A stretch of DNA of 64,000 nt from Acidaminococcus sp. (GCA_022482815.1 JAKVOM010000001.1:124001-188000), one strand, 5' to 3'; positions 43,006 to 53,312 are shown, counted from the first letter of the stretch. The notes: a model not told the origin generated them from the sequence alone. Numbers and translations are program-made.

Positions 43006-43066
43006 TTGATATTCTGATTTATTCACTTATAATCATCCAATCCTCCAGATGACTGCAGGGCATTTT

Positions 43067-43885
43067 CTATTTCTGCGATGTTCTCCCCGAAACGACATAT
43101 CCGGACGGAACAGCCGTCAGCCACTGCCGCTCTTTTTCACCTTCCCGGAATAGATGGCTGTCAAACCACATACTGAAAAAACGCTCTGCCGAAGCAATAT
43201 TATAGCCGTCCTGACAATGGTCGCTGGTATCATACGGATCGGCTAAGATGAGAACATCGTTAGCTGATAACGTGTCCCCCATCGTATCAAATCCGATAAT
43301 GACACGCCAGTGGCCGTCCCAGTCAATATTCTCGATCATAGTAGGAATACCGGCCTGCAGATTATCCAGGACAAACTTTTTGAAAGCACTGTAATCTTTT
43401 GGTGAACCATCCGAGAGAGCGCTGCGGACTTTCCAGCCTTGCTTTTCGAAATACCGTACCATACCGCGGGTATTCGTCCCGACATCAGCCATGCCGGCGG
43501 GGTGCGTATCCATGATCTTGGCAATAGTCATTTCCGAGTCCGGTGATTTTCCGAGAAAATGCGTCATCACCGTATAAGCAGCCGCCGGTCCGCAGGTATA
43601 CTCCGTTTCCTGCTGATGGGTCTTATAGTGTGAAATCACCGTCAGTGATCCCTGGGATTTCAGATTATAGACATCCACAGCCTTGAAATAGGGAGAATCT
43701 TTGATATCTGCCGCATGATTGACAGAAGCGGCTCCGCCGCCCGCTTTTTTGAGCAGTGCCTCGATTTCTTCCGGCGTTTTTCCCGAAACCGATTGGCTGG
43801 CTGCCCCTGCGCAGCCGCTTACTCCACAGGTCAGCGTCAAAGCCGTTATTCCAACAACAAACCAGCGGCATAAATTTAATTTCAT
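43067..43885 (-). CDS. C39-like peptidase domain lipoprotein
   Basis: Exported lipoprotein of 272 aa. The signal sequence ends in the lipobox VSGC (Cys near residue 24). The mature part has a papain-like peptidase C39 core: catalytic Cys in ETEYTCGPAAAYTVM (near 97), His in WDGHWRVIIGFD and Asp in LADPYDTSD. Such domains cleave double-glycine leader peptides or other peptides outside the cytoplasm; no bacteriocin or ABC exporter gene is adjacent, so the substrate is unknown. Start 43885 follows AGGAGG; the open frame up to 43972 has no ribosome-binding site. Confidence 0.85.
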   Translation of the reverse strand: MKLNLCRWFVVGITALTLTCGVSGCAGAASQSVSGKTPEEIEALLKKAGGGAASVNHAADIKDSPYFKAVDVYNLKSQGSLTVISHYKTHQQETEYTCGPAAAYTVMTHFLGKSPDSEMTIAKIMDTHPAGMADVGTNTRGMVRYFEKQGWKVRSALSDGSPKDYSAFKKFVLDNLQAGIPTMIENIDWDGHWRVIIGFDTMGDTLSANDVLILADPYDTSDHCQDGYNIASAERFFSMWFDSHLFREGEKERQWLTAVPSGYVVSGRTSQK

Positions 43886-43940
43886 AGTACACCTCCTTTG
43901 ATAGCATAAAGTATACAATAAAAGTAGAGAATAAAACAAC

Positions 43941-44190
43941 AAAAGGCGCTTTTGGCTTTTGGCATATGGCATTTAGCCTCGTCTGCAGCAGTGTGTTAAA
44001 GCTTTTGATTCAAATAAAATAATAAAAACCTGAAATTTAGCAGATAACCCAAATTTTAGGTTTTATTTTAATAAGTTCGTAGAAAAATGCCCTGGCAATT
44101 TTTCTTCCACGGGCGACCCGCGGCCAGCGACCAGCGACCAGCGTAAAAAGGGCTGTGAAATAATGCACACGCATTGTTTCACAGCCCCTT
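43941..44190 (+). repeat. Composite intergenic element, copy A2 (includes terminator)
   Basis: AAAAGGCGCTTTTGGC…GGCATTTAGCC; a spacer with an AACCTGAAATTTAGC / ATTTTAGGTT pair; GCAATTTTTCTTCCA; the GCGACC-repeat block (44112-44143); and the terminator GGGCTGTGAAAT…GTTTCACAGCCC (44146-44190). It terminates the trp operon on the minus strand. About 85-90% identical to A1 over the last 100 bp by eye. Confidence 0.8.
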
Positions 44191-44196
44191 GTTACA

Positions 44197-44982
44197 TTAC
44201 TTTACTGTGCTTTTAACGGCGTCAGCCATTTTCTTTACATATTCTTTGACGGGTTCAACGGCGTTGCGGCCTTCCTTAGCGATAATCTTTACGATAGCGC
44301 TGCCGACGATGGCGCCGTCACTGAGAGCCGCCATTTCAGCAGCCTGCTGCGGCTCGGCAATACCAAAGCCGACGGCTATAGGACGATCTGTCACTTCGCG
44401 GATCTTTTCCACGATTTCTCCGAGGTTCGTCGTGATCTTTTCACGCACACCGGTGACACCCATGGAGGATACCAGGTAAATATAGCCCTGCGCCTCTTTG
44501 GCAATCATCTGTACCCGGTCGTGAGACGTCGGAGCAATCAGGGAAATCAGTTCGATACCGTACTTGGCTGCATCTTCTTTAAGAGTGTCTTTTTCTTCAA
44601 AAGGCATGTCCGGAACAATGACACCATCAATCATGGTCTCCTTGCAGTTCTTAAAGAATTTATCCCGGCCATAGGTAAAAATCGGGTTGACATACGTCAG
44701 GAATACCAGCGGCACCTGAGTATGGGCACGGACTTTTTTCAGCATCTCAAACAGTTTATCAATCTTGAATCCGGCTTTCAGGGCACGATTGTCCGCTTCC
44801 TGGATGACCGGGCCTTCTGCCACCGGATCGGAAAAAGGAATACCCAGTTCAATGATGCCCGCTCCGGCTTCTTCCATCGCGTAAATCAGTTTTTCAGTCG
44901 TTTCAAGATCCGGATCCCCGGCGGTTACGAAAGGAATGAAGACTTTTTTATTTTTCTTGAAAGTATCGGTAATTCTAGTCAT
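44197..44982 (-). CDS. trpA: Tryptophan synthase alpha chain
   Basis: Cleaves indole-3-glycerol phosphate to indole and glyceraldehyde-3-phosphate; the indole is channelled to TrpB (261 aa). TIM-barrel with [11 protein letters not shown], catalytic Glu in [20 protein letters not shown], catalytic Asp in [11 protein letters not shown] and the phosphate-binding VGFGI near the end. Start 44982 follows GGGGG at nine bases. It overlaps the trpB stop. Last gene of trpEGDCFBA. Confidence 0.97.
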   Translation of the reverse strand: MTRITDTFKKNKKVFIPFVTAGDPDLETTEKLIYAMEEAGAGIIELGIPFSDPVAEGPVIQEADNRALKAGFKIDKLFEMLKKVRAHTQVPLVFLTYVNPIFTYGRDKFFKNCKETMIDGVIVPDMPFEEKDTLKEDAAKYGIELISLIAPTSHDRVQMIAKEAQGYIYLVSSMGVTGVREKITTNLGEIVEKIREVTDRPIAVGFGIAEPQQAAEMAALSDGAIVGSAIVKIIAKEGRNAVEPVKEYVKKMADAVKSTVK

Positions 44983-46159
44983 GCAGATCGACCCCCTTGT
45001 ATCTGGCAATAGCCGCTACATCCTTATCACCGCGGCCGGACAAGTTCACTACAATAATTTTATCTTTGGGCAGTGTCGGTGCCAGTTTCATGGCATAGGC
45101 CACAGCATGAGCACTTTCTACAGCCGGAATGATGCCTTCGGTACGGGACAGGTATTCAAAAGCCTGAACGGATTCATCATCGGTAATCGGTACGTACTGG
45201 GCGCGTCCCGTATCATACAGATAAGCGTGTTCCGGTCCGATTCCCGGGTAGTCAAGGCCGGCGGAAATGGAATATACCGGAGCAATCTGGCCGTCATTAT
45301 CCTGCAGGAAATAAGATTCCATACCATGGAAGATACCCGGTTTGCCGCAGGCAATGGTAGCTGCCGTTTCTGCCGTGTCGATGCCGCGGCCGGCTGCTTC
45401 CACGCCGATCAGCTGTACGTTCTTGTCAGGGATGAAATCATAGAAGATACCCATGGCGTTGCTGCCGCCGCCCACACAGGCCATAACAATGTCCGGCAGA
45501 CGTCCTTCCTTTTCCATCATCTGCTGTCTGACTTCTTCACCAATGACTTTCTGGAAGTCACGCACCATCATCGGATAAGGATGCGGCCCCATGACGGAAC
45601 CGATGCAGTAAGCCGTATCTTCACAGCGGCGGCTCCATTCGCGCAGTGCCTCATTGACCGCGTCTTTGAGGCTCATGGTACCGGTCTCAACCGGCACAAC
45701 ATCCGCACCGAGGAGCTTCATGCGGAATACGTTCAGGGCCTGACGTTCTGTATCCATCTTCCCCATATATACAACGCATTCCATTCCCAGGAGGGCAGCG
45801 ACCGTTGCTGTAGCCACACCGTGCTGGCCGGCGCCGGTTTCAGCGATGATGCGCTTCTTGCCCATTTTCTTGGCAAGGAGGCATTGTCCCAGTGCATTGT
45901 TAATCTTGTGGGCACCCGTGTGGTTGAGGTCTTCCCGCTTCAGATAAATCTTGGCTCCGCCCAGATCCTTGGTCATTCTCTCTGCATAGTAGAGCAGGCT
46001 CGGACGGTTTGCATAATCATGATACAGAGTCTGAAGTTCCTTCAGAAATTCCGGATCCTTTTTATAATGTTCGTATGCTTCCGAGAGTTCCAGAACTGCA
46101 TTCATCAAGGTTTCGGGAACATATTGTCCGCCATGCTTACCATATCTTCCGTTACTCAT
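44975..46159 (-). CDS. trpB: Tryptophan synthase beta chain
   Basis: PLP enzyme joining indole and serine to make tryptophan (394 aa). Motifs: [36 protein letters not shown] (PLP lysine in HTGAHK), [14 protein letters not shown], and GGGSNAMG (phosphate cup). Start 46159 is best spaced from AAGGA; ATG 46168 is close upstream. Overlaps the trpF end and the trpA start, indicating translational coupling. Confidence 0.97.
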   Translation of the reverse strand: MSNGRYGKHGGQYVPETLMNAVLELSEAYEHYKKDPEFLKELQTLYHDYANRPSLLYYAERMTKDLGGAKIYLKREDLNHTGAHKINNALGQCLLAKKMGKKRIIAETGAGQHGVATATVAALLGMECVVYMGKMDTERQALNVFRMKLLGADVVPVETGTMSLKDAVNEALREWSRRCEDTAYCIGSVMGPHPYPMMVRDFQKVIGEEVRQQMMEKEGRLPDIVMACVGGGSNAMGIFYDFIPDKNVQLIGVEAAGRGIDTAETAATIACGKPGIFHGMESYFLQDNDGQIAPVYSISAGLDYPGIGPEHAYLYDTGRAQYVPITDDESVQAFEYLSRTEGIIPAVESAHAVAYAMKLAPTLPKDKIIVVNLSGRGDKDVAAIARYKGVDLHD

Positions 46160-46784
46160 TTTGTTCATCCTTTCTTCTGACTGCTTCTATAAAAGCTTTG
46201 ATTTTCACTTCATCTTTGAAGCCATTCGTTTCCACGGCACTGCTCACATCCACTCCATAGGGATGGGTCCTTGCCATAATGGCTCCCACATTCTGTGCAT
46301 TCAGGCCGCCCGCCATGAAATATGGCTTCGGGATTTCAGCCTGCCGCAGCAGCGTATCATCAAAGGTCTTTCCGGCACCGCCGTAACCCGCAGTGAAGGC
46401 ATCCAGAAGGAAACCATCACACGGATAGGCCGCAAGGCCTTCCAGGCTCTTTTTATCTCGTACCCGGATTGCTTTCCATATCGGGGCTTCTGTTCTCTCC
46501 TTCAGCCATCGCACGGCCTCCGGAGTTTCATCCCCATGCAGCTGGATGACATCGATGATACCCGAGTCTACGTAGGTAAGAATCTCAGCGGAATCCGCAT
46601 TGACGAACACACCCACGGTCTTAATGGAGGCATCCAGCTCTTTCCTGATAGCGGCCGCCTGCGCTTTTTCCAGGTATCGTCTGCTTTTGGGATAGAAGAT
46701 AAAACCCGCAAAATCAGGATGATACCGGTTGAGGATGTCTGCATCCTCCCTGCGCCGCAGCCCGCAGATCTTGATTTTGGTCAT
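46152..46784 (-). CDS. trpF: Phosphoribosylanthranilate isomerase
   Basis: Third step of tryptophan synthesis, an Amadori rearrangement on a TIM-barrel (210 aa). N-terminal [13 protein letters not shown] holds the catalytic Cys; [20 protein letters not shown] and the catalytic Asp region [18 protein letters not shown] follow, with AGGLNAQNV for phosphate binding. Overlaps trpC by four bases (ATGA). A free-standing trpF, not fused to trpC as in enterobacteria. Confidence 0.96.
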   Translation of the reverse strand: MTKIKICGLRRREDADILNRYHPDFAGFIFYPKSRRYLEKAQAAAIRKELDASIKTVGVFVNADSAEILTYVDSGIIDVIQLHGDETPEAVRWLKERTEAPIWKAIRVRDKKSLEGLAAYPCDGFLLDAFTAGYGGAGKTFDDTLLRQAEIPKPYFMAGGLNAQNVGAIMARTHPYGVDVSSAVETNGFKDEVKIKAFIEAVRRKDEQNE

Positions 46785-47581
46785 CCGGCATCCCTCCCCA
46801 GAAGTTCTTTCATTTTGTCCGGGATAGAAGCGCTCCGCATGAGGAGTTCTCCTATGAGGACGCCGTTCACGCCGCCCTTTTCCAGTTCGGCAATCTGACT
46901 GCGGCCCTTGATGCCGCTTTCCGCTACAAAAGCAATATCAGAAGGCACCAGCGGGCGAAGCCGCATGCTGTTATGAATATCCACGGTGAAGTCTTTCAGG
47001 TTCCGGTTGTTGACACCCAGGACTTTAGCTCCTGCCCTGAGGCACCGCTCCACTTCATCGCCGTCATGAGCTTCCATAAGAGCATCCATTCCCAGGCTTT
47101 CAGCGATTTCACGGTATTCCACGAGCTGACTGTCCGAAAGAAGTGCCGCAATGAGAAGGACTGCATCGGCGCCGAGAAGCTTTGCCTGGTAGATCATGTA
47201 CTCATCTACCGTGAAATCCTTGCGCAAGAGGGGCAAATCGACGCATTTGCGGATTTTTGCCAGATAAGCATCGTCACCTAGGAACTTCGTCGGTTCGGTC
47301 AGTACAGAAATTGCGGAAGCTCCGGATTTTTCATAAGCCTCGGCAATTTCCGTATAAGGAAAGTCAGGAGCAATGAGTCCCTTGGAAGGCGAAGCCTTCT
47401 TGACCTCCGCTATGATATGCAGTCCCGGTGCCAGCAAGGCTTTCCGGAAACATCCGGCCCGCAGCCGGGGAAGTGCTTCTGCCTCGCGCCGAATCGCGTC
47501 AAGACTGACTGTTTTCTTGTTTTTTTCCACCCGCTCCCGGGCTGCTTCTGCCAGGACATCCAGAATCATGCTGCCTGCCAT
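46781..47581 (-). CDS. trpC: Indole-3-glycerol phosphate synthase
   Basis: Fourth step: closes the indole ring of CdRP (266 aa, TIM-barrel). Visible: IIAEVKKASPSKGLI (catalytic Lys and Glu), SVLTEPTKFLGDDAYL, LLRKDFTVDEYMI (catalytic Lys), EAHDGDEVERCL, GVNNRNLKDF and AESGIKGRSQI. Start 47581 is supported by TAAGGA; ATG 47569 (MILDVLAEAARERV) is an alternative that matches many orthologues. Lies seven bases after trpD. Confidence 0.96.
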   Translation of the reverse strand: MAGSMILDVLAEAARERVEKNKKTVSLDAIRREAEALPRLRAGCFRKALLAPGLHIIAEVKKASPSKGLIAPDFPYTEIAEAYEKSGASAISVLTEPTKFLGDDAYLAKIRKCVDLPLLRKDFTVDEYMIYQAKLLGADAVLLIAALLSDSQLVEYREIAESLGMDALMEAHDGDEVERCLRAGAKVLGVNNRNLKDFTVDIHNSMRLRPLVPSDIAFVAESGIKGRSQIAELEKGGVNGVLIGELLMRSASIPDKMKELLGRDAG

Positions 47582-47588
47582 CCTTTCC

Positions 47589-48611
47589 TTACTCGTTGCT
47601 TACTTTGATCACTTGTTCCAGTTTTGCGGCTGCCTTTCCGCTGTCAATGATTTGCTCGGCCAGCTTGATGCCGTTTGCAATGGTATCTGCTTTCTGGGCG
47701 ACAAACAGGGCAGCACCGGCGTTCAGCAGTACGGCGTTCCGTTTCGTTCCTTTCAGCTTACCGCTTAAGATATCGCGGGTAATCTGGGCATTGACTTCCG
47801 GCGTTCCGCCGACCAGTTCTTCTTTGGCTCCCGGCTTCATACCGAAGTCTTCCGGACGGATCACGGAAGTGCGGTAATACCCATCGCGGATTTCACAGAT
47901 AGCCGTCGGGCCATTCGGAGAAATTTCATCGAGCTTTTCACGGCCGTAAGCGACAATACCGCGTTTCACACCCAGGCTCGTCATAACCTTGGCCAGCGGT
48001 TCCACCAGATATTCATCATATACGCCCAGGAGGAACATTTCCGGCTTTGCCGGGTTGGTCAGAGGCCCCAGGATATTAAATACCGTGCGGAATCCCAGTT
48101 CCTTACGAATCGGGCCGACGTATTTCATAGCCGCGTGATATTTCTGTGCAAAAAGGAAGCAGAAATTTGTTTCCTTGAGCATCTTCAAAGCCATCGCCGG
48201 ATCCTGCTGAATGTTGACACCGAGCGCTTCCAGGCAGTCAGCCGTGCCGCACAGAGAAGAAGCAGCACGATTGCCGTGCTTGGCAACTTTGACACCGCCG
48301 GCTGCCATGACCATGGCCGACGTCGTGGAAATGTTGAAGGAATGAGCTCCGTCACCGCCGGTACCGACGATTTCCATGACTTCCATACCGGGATGGGGAA
48401 CCGGTGTAGCTAAGGAACGCATGGCCTCGGCGCACCCTGAAATTTCAGCAATCGTTTCTGCTTTTGTGCTCTTCGTAGAAAGAGCGGCCAGAAAAGCGGC
48501 ATTCTGGGTCGGCGTGGTTTTGCCGCCCATAATTTCCAGCATGACGTCATGAGCTTCCTGATAGGTTAAATCCCCTTTGCTTACGAGTTTGATAATGGCT
48601 TCTTTAATCAT
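47589..48611 (-). CDS. trpD: Anthranilate phosphoribosyltransferase
   Basis: Transfers phosphoribose from PRPP to anthranilate (340 aa). Motifs: [39 protein letters not shown] (PRPP-binding GTGGD), [20 protein letters not shown], and [19 protein letters not shown]. Not fused to trpG. Thirteen bases separate it from trpG, and GGAG precedes the ATG. Confidence 0.97.
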   Translation of the reverse strand: MIKEAIIKLVSKGDLTYQEAHDVMLEIMGGKTTPTQNAAFLAALSTKSTKAETIAEISGCAEAMRSLATPVPHPGMEVMEIVGTGGDGAHSFNISTTSAMVMAAGGVKVAKHGNRAASSLCGTADCLEALGVNIQQDPAMALKMLKETNFCFLFAQKYHAAMKYVGPIRKELGFRTVFNILGPLTNPAKPEMFLLGVYDEYLVEPLAKVMTSLGVKRGIVAYGREKLDEISPNGPTAICEIRDGYYRTSVIRPEDFGMKPGAKEELVGGTPEVNAQITRDILSGKLKGTKRNAVLLNAGAALFVAQKADTIANGIKLAEQIIDSGKAAAKLEQVIKVSNE

Positions 48612-48624
48612 AATGTTTCTCTCC

Positions 48625-49200
48625 TTATTTCTTCAGATTTATAAAGTTGCGGATGATTGTCATTCCGTCCGGCGTCATAATAGATTCCGGATGGAACTGC
48701 AGTCCGTAAATATCATAGTCACGATGCTTCAGCCCCATGATCTCGCCTTTTTCCGTTTCAGCGGTAATCTCAAGTTCGTCCGGCAAGCCTTTTTTGTCTA
48801 CAATCAGGGAATGGTATCTGGCTCCCTCAATCACGGGTCCCAGCGATTTAAAAATGGGAACGCTGGTATCAATATGGATTTTATCTTTCTTGCCATGAAC
48901 AATCTGTGGTGCAAGAATGACTTTTCCGCCAAAGACTTCGCCGATGGCCTGATGGCCTAAGCACACGCCCAGGATGGGGACTTCCCCTTTCATTTCCCTG
49001 AGAACCTCTTCGCAGATCCCGGCATCACTCGGTTTGCCCGGTCCCGGTGAAAGGATAATGGCATCAGGATGCATCTTCCGGATATCGTCCACCGTGACGG
49101 CGTCGTTGCGAACCACTTTCACGTCCGGGTTGAGCGTTCCTACATATTGGTAAAGGTTGTATGTAAAACTGTCATAGTTATCAATAATCAGGATCATCAT
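48625..49200 (-). CDS. trpG: Anthranilate synthase glutamine amidotransferase component
   Basis: Class I amidotransferase subunit supplying ammonia to TrpE (191 aa). Oxyanion/nucleophile motifs: [28 protein letters not shown] (catalytic Cys) and [12 protein letters not shown] (catalytic His and Glu). Overlaps trpE by four bases (ATGA). It might also serve folate synthesis as PabA, but its position supports TrpG. Confidence 0.96.
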   Translation of the reverse strand: MMILIIDNYDSFTYNLYQYVGTLNPDVKVVRNDAVTVDDIRKMHPDAIILSPGPGKPSDAGICEEVLREMKGEVPILGVCLGHQAIGEVFGGKVILAPQIVHGKKDKIHIDTSVPIFKSLGPVIEGARYHSLIVDKKGLPDELEITAETEKGEIMGLKHRDYDIYGLQFHPESIMTPDGMTIIRNFINLKK

Positions 49201-50663
49201 TCTGCCTCCGTCGTCGCAATCAGCGCGTCTTTAACTGCGCCGGATTTATTAATGGTTTCCTGGAACTCGTTATCAATCACAGAGTCCGCTACGATTCCGC
49301 CGCCGGATTGGAAATATACCGTGCCGCCGCGCTTTACAGCCGTCCGGATGGTAATGCAGATATCCATGTTGCCGGCAAAGTCAAGGTATCCGACGCCTCC
49401 TCCGTAAGGTCCGCGCCGCTGTGGTTCGAGCTGGTCAAGAATCTCACAGGCCCGGATCTTTGGAGCTCCGGACAAGGTACCTGCCGGAAGCGCAGCACAC
49501 AGCGTATCAATGGCATCCAGCCCTTCTCTCAAGGTTCCCGTGACGCGGCTCGTCAAATGCATGACATGGGAAAAACGTTTGATCATGTGCAGGTCGTGAA
49601 CCTTGACCGTTCCGAACTCACTGACCTTCCCGACATCATTGCGGGCCAGGTCAACCAGCATGTTGTGCTCTGCCAGTTCCTTCGGATCGTTTTTGAGGTC
49701 TTCCTCAAGAGCCTTGTCCTCTTCTTCCGTGCGGCCGCGCCGTCTGGTTCCGGCAATCGGCATCGACGTAATGGTACGTCCCTGCAGTTTAATCAGAGTT
49801 TCCGGAGAAGAACCGGCAATTTCGGTCGTCTCATCCTTGAGCAGCATCATGTACTGGGAAGGATTCGTCGTCCGGAGGACACGGTACAGATTGAAGAGGT
49901 CCTGATCGTAAGAAGCCGAAAAACATTGGGAATACACAGCCTGGAAAATATCTCCCTGACGGATGTATTCCTTGATGCGCTTCACGTTGGCATCGTAGAG
50001 GCTGCGCGGCTGGTTGCTTACGATTTTTCCCAGCTTGGCCGGTTTAAAGACCGGCAGGACAACCGGCTGTCTTACGATAGTTTCCATCTCATCAAGTGCC
50101 TTCAGCGCTTTCGGATAATCCTGTTCAAGATTTTCCGTACGGACATTGGCGATGAGGAACAGCTTCTGCTTAAATTGGTCAAAGGCAATCACTTTATCAA
50201 AAAGCATCAGCTCAAAATCAGGAAATTCGGTAGCTTTGCGGGGGTCGAAGCGGAGGCTCGGCTCGCAGTACTGAATGAAATCGTAGGAAAAATATCCGAC
50301 GAACCCGCCCGTAAACGGCGGCAGTCCCGGCACTTCCGGAATCTTGTACATTTTAAGCATTTCCCGGATGACTTCGAGGGGTTCCTTATCGGTGGTCACC
50401 TTTTTGCCGTCCCGTGTTACCTCTACCTTGAAATCCTTAGCCGTTACCCTGGCAATCGGATCATAACCAATAAATGAATAGCGGCCCCGGGAATCGACGC
50501 CTTCCAGACTTTCGAGCAGGAAGTAGCGGTCACTGCGGTTTCTCACGAGACTGATCAGCCCTATCGGAGTCACGGTGTCTGCCATGATTTCCCGCACGAC
50601 CGGGACAGCGCCATATCCTTCCGCCAGTTTCTTTGCTTCTTCCAGACTTGTTTGTATCACCAT
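49197..50663 (-). CDS. trpE: Anthranilate synthase component I
   Basis: Converts chorismate and ammonia to anthranilate (488 aa). Chorismate-binding domain motifs: GDIFQAVYSQCFSA, NPSQYMMLLKD, ETLIKLQGRTITSMPIAGTR, HNMLVDLARNDVG, GTLSGAPKIRACEILD and GGVGYLDFAGNMDICITIRT. N-terminal feedback region includes the ESLEGVDSRGRYSFIG type of motif. AGGAGG five bases before the ATG. First gene of the operon, under the tryptophan T-box. Confidence 0.97.
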   Translation of the reverse strand: MVIQTSLEEAKKLAEGYGAVPVVREIMADTVTPIGLISLVRNRSDRYFLLESLEGVDSRGRYSFIGYDPIARVTAKDFKVEVTRDGKKVTTDKEPLEVIREMLKMYKIPEVPGLPPFTGGFVGYFSYDFIQYCEPSLRFDPRKATEFPDFELMLFDKVIAFDQFKQKLFLIANVRTENLEQDYPKALKALDEMETIVRQPVVLPVFKPAKLGKIVSNQPRSLYDANVKRIKEYIRQGDIFQAVYSQCFSASYDQDLFNLYRVLRTTNPSQYMMLLKDETTEIAGSSPETLIKLQGRTITSMPIAGTRRRGRTEEEDKALEEDLKNDPKELAEHNMLVDLARNDVGKVSEFGTVKVHDLHMIKRFSHVMHLTSRVTGTLREGLDAIDTLCAALPAGTLSGAPKIRACEILDQLEPQRRGPYGGGVGYLDFAGNMDICITIRTAVKRGGTVYFQSGGGIVADSVIDNEFQETINKSGAVKDALIATTEAE

Positions 50664-50714
50664 GTGTTCCTCCTTTTTTATGAGTTGACATCTGTGATAC
50701 GCATCCGGATATAT

Positions 50715-50987
50715 AAAAAACGCCTGTCCTTATACAAGGACAGGCGTCATAACCTGCGGTACCACCTTGTTACAGGGAATAAACCCTGCGCTCAGCAGAA
50801 TGCCAACACATTCCTCATCCTTAACGCGGTTGTACGTTGCGCAATACTCTCCGAAGATTTCCACGCACCCTCAGTGGTCCATTTGCCAGACTGCCGCTAT
50901 CCGGATTCCATCACCCCGGACTCTCTGTCAGTACATCTTCTGACGTTATCTCCACATCACAGGTTTCATAAGGTTTTATTAAATTAT
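50715..50987 (-). promoter_or_regulatory. Tryptophan T-box riboswitch of the trp operon
   Basis: Minus-strand leader of about 270 nt with T-box AAGGTGGTACCGCAGG near 50754-50769. It is followed by terminator ACGCCTGTCCTTG/AAGGACAGGCGT with T6 (50715-50747). Stem I contains AAATGGACC, giving TGG (Trp) as the likely specifier. Full-sized, unlike the glyQS leader. Confidence 0.92.
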
Positions 50988-50993
50988 GGTGTT

Positions 50994-51022
50994 ATCATAG
51001 CGCCGATTACAATTTTTGTCAA
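50994..51022 (-). promoter_or_regulatory. Promoter of the trp operon
   Basis: TTGACA (51017-51022), 17-bp spacer, TATGAT (50994-50999). Confidence 0.87.
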
Positions 51023-51092
51023 CACATCTCTAAGAAAAATTTTTTCTGTATGCTTTTTTTAAGCATGTATCCGCAAGAGAGTGTTTCGTTTA

Positions 51093-52208
51093 TTACAAGT
51101 TGAGCATAAAAGCAGCCAGCTGCTTCAATCCGCCGCTCACGGAAGTTAAGTCCAATTCCTCCTGCAGTGTGTGGACACCTTTCTCGCGGGCTACACCAAA
51201 AGCCATGGCCGGAATCTTACGGCTCAAAGCAATATTGGCATCCGTGCTGCTGCCCTCAAATCTCGTCATTTTACGGTTCCGGGCGCGGATAGCCGTAATC
51301 CGGTCATAGATTTCATGCTGCATCGGACCTTCCCCACAAGGTCTGTCCCCGATGAGTTTCGTTTCGATTGTCACCTTATCGCTGCGGTACTTATCCAGAA
51401 TCGCATGGAAGGCAGCATCCAGTTTCAGCAGTTCCTGGTAAGAAACGGACCGCATGTCCACCGTGAATTCGACATCCGCGGCAATGGCATTGACCGTGCG
51501 TCCGCCCTGGATCGTACCGATATTGTATGTTGTTTTCGGCGTCTTCGGAACCTGAATCGCATAAAAATCTTCAATAATAGCAGAAGTCCGCTCAATAGCG
51601 TTCGTATTTCCGAAATTGGCGAAGCTGTGGCCGCCTTTTGTGACCACATGAACTGCGTAGCGATGAGAACCGACAGCTTCATTGACGAAACGGTCACAGT
51701 CGCCGTCCACGGCGATAAAATAACTGAGACAATCCTGCCAGGTATCCGTCAGGTACCGGCTGCCCTTCAGATTGCCAAGCCCTTCTTCCCCGACGTTAAA
51801 GGCGAATACCGCCGGAATCTCCTGCTTCATCTTGAGAAACATTTCAATGAGGAAAAGCAGAGCAGCTACATTGGAGCTGTTATCCCCGATAGAAGGAGCC
51901 CTCATCGTTGTACCGTCAATTTCAGGAACAATCTTGTCTACACCGGCAAAGACCGTATCCATATGGGCCGTATAAAGGGGAAATTTCCCCTCAGCAGGAA
52001 GGTTATGAGGGTACACAACGTTCCCTGCTTCATCGATATATGCCTCTTTGGCACCTAATTTATGGAGTTCATCCAGAATATAATGAGCCTTATTGGCTTC
52101 CTCCCCTGTAGGAGACACAATGGAAGCTACATCGTAAAGTCTCTGGACGTAGGAAGGCATATTCGCGTCAATATACTGGTCTACCATTTTCTGCATGACT
52201 TCATTCAT
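51093..52208 (-). CDS. M20 family peptidase (PepT-like)
   Basis: Zinc aminopeptidase-like protein of 371 aa. Metal and catalytic residues: YTAHMDTVFAG (His, Asp), GDNSSNVAALL (bridging Asp), FNVGEEGLGNLKGS (Glu pair), VDGDCDRF, lid KGGHSFANFGNTNA and a C-terminal GVHTLQEE His. More like the PepT/tripeptidase branch than the M20D amidohydrolases in this window. Monocistronic by context. Promoter probably the extended -10 TGATATAAT with TATAAT at 52250-52255 and a weak TTTACG 18 bp upstream. Confidence 0.88.
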   Translation of the reverse strand: MNEVMQKMVDQYIDANMPSYVQRLYDVASIVSPTGEEANKAHYILDELHKLGAKEAYIDEAGNVVYPHNLPAEGKFPLYTAHMDTVFAGVDKIVPEIDGTTMRAPSIGDNSSNVAALLFLIEMFLKMKQEIPAVFAFNVGEEGLGNLKGSRYLTDTWQDCLSYFIAVDGDCDRFVNEAVGSHRYAVHVVTKGGHSFANFGNTNAIERTSAIIEDFYAIQVPKTPKTTYNIGTIQGGRTVNAIAADVEFTVDMRSVSYQELLKLDAAFHAILDKYRSDKVTIETKLIGDRPCGEGPMQHEIYDRITAIRARNRKMTRFEGSSTDANIALSRKIPAMAFGVAREKGVHTLQEELDLTSVSGGLKQLAAFMLNL

Positions 52209-52255
52209 GGAAAAATACCCCTTTCAAAAAGATAAATAAAATCAAGAAAATTATA

Positions 52256-52547
52256 TCATGAAGAGGTATGAGACGTAAAAGAGGAAAAGGAGAATAGTGT
52301 TTAGTGCCAAGTGGTTAGTACAATATTGCGAGCAGCCACTTGTGCAGATTCTTGAGGAAGTCAGGAGAAGTTAGTTAGATTCAAAAGACTAGTTCTATTA
52401 GTTAAAAGCAAAATTTACGAGTCAATTTTGCCTCCACGAGTGAGTCTGCGGGCTGGCAGGCGGTCTTGCAAACCGCTCGTCGGTTTGCTTCTTCCAGTCC
52501 GGCCAGCGACATGCGAGCTGCGGGCGGCGAATTTTTTTCAAAACCTA
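52256..52547. other. Gene-free region with degenerate repeat remnants
   Basis: No gene. Fragments related to the window's intergenic repeats occur at 52425-52535 (GCAAACCGCTCGTCGGTTTGC hairpin-like stretch near 52466-52489 and GGCCAGCGACATGCGAGC near 52501). Confidence 0.45.
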
Positions 52548-52576
52548 TTGCATTCTTTTTTTCTGTATGCTATACT
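52548..52576 (+). promoter_or_regulatory. Promoter of DUF3793-flavodoxin
   Basis: TTGCAT (52548-52553), 17-bp spacer, TATACT (52571-52576). Confidence 0.82.
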
Positions 52577-52582
52577 TTGCTC

Positions 52583-52600
52583 AGTTAGTAAAGACTAACT
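52583..52600 (+). promoter_or_regulatory. Operator candidate 1, AGTTAGT-N4-ACTAACT
   Basis: Perfect 7-bp inverted repeat at the predicted transcription start. A second copy with one mismatch and the same four-base gap lies at 52648-52665. Confidence 0.65.
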
Positions 52601-52647
52601 TAAAAATATGTGTTGTTCAAAAGGCCTCTCCTTCTATCACGTGTCAA

Positions 52648-52665
52648 AGTTAGTCTATACTAATA
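52648..52665 (+). promoter_or_regulatory. Operator candidate 2, AGTTAGT-N4-ACTAATA
   Basis: Near-copy of the site at the start point, 65 bp downstream and just before the ribosome-binding site. Pattern is compatible with an iron regulator of DtxR/Fur type (inference). Confidence 0.55.
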
Positions 52666-52695
52666 CCAATTATTTCCCAGGAGGTACGTAACTTT

Positions 52696-53259
52696 ATGAG
52701 AATTCCCCTTGAAAGTGAACTAATCAGGCAGTGTGCCCCTACACTTGCCGGATTAAAGCCTGCCAGTCTGTTCCGCTTTGTATTCCCTTCGCTGGCGGAT
52801 TCATCCCGGCTCGTCGCTTCACTTTCCCTTATTCTTGCACCCAAGAATATCGGCATTGAACTGCTTCAGTTTGATGTAGTAAGACGCAGCGGACTTCTCT
52901 TTGTTTACCGGCCTGATGACCTCAAACGCATCGTCAGCCAGGATTCACATCGGGATTTTTTCAAACGCCAGGGTTATTCCCGTCTGTGCTGGCAGGACAT
53001 CCTTGCGGAAATTTCGCTGAGAATGACTCACAGGGCTTCCTTCCCCCACGAAATCGGAATTCTGCTGGGATATCCTCTCGATGATGTAGAGGCCTATATG
53101 GCTGCTCCCAGGAAAAAAGGCCTCTGCTCGGGCTGCTGGAAAGCTTACAGCCAGCCTGCCCGGGCTCGGCTCTTTTTTGAGAAATGCCGGAAATGTACCC
53201 TCATTTATTGCCGCTGCTACGCAAGCGGCATCCCTCTCAGCCGATTGGCCGTGGCATAA
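52696..53259 (+). CDS. DUF3793 family protein
   Basis: Protein of 187 aa of the DUF3793 family, which in Firmicutes is usually encoded beside a flavodoxin, as here. N-terminal LxRQCAPTLAGLKPASLF and the HEIGILLGYPLDDVEAYM segment are typical; a C-terminal Cys cluster (KKGLCSGCWKAY and CRKCTLIYCRCYASG) could bind metal or a cofactor. Biochemical role unknown; a link to iron-sparing flavodoxin chemistry is inferred. AGGAGG precedes the ATG. Two operator-like inverted repeats lie at the promoter. Confidence 0.87.
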   Translation: MRIPLESELIRQCAPTLAGLKPASLFRFVFPSLADSSRLVASLSLILAPKNIGIELLQFDVVRRSGLLFVYRPDDLKRIVSQDSHRDFFKRQGYSRLCWQDILAEISLRMTHRASFPHEIGILLGYPLDDVEAYMAAPRKKGLCSGCWKAYSQPARARLFFEKCRKCTLIYCRCYASGIPLSRLAVA

Positions 53260-53312
53260 ATGGCAACGTACTGTTTCCGAAGCATAAATTCACCTTGAAA
53301 GGACGATTTACC

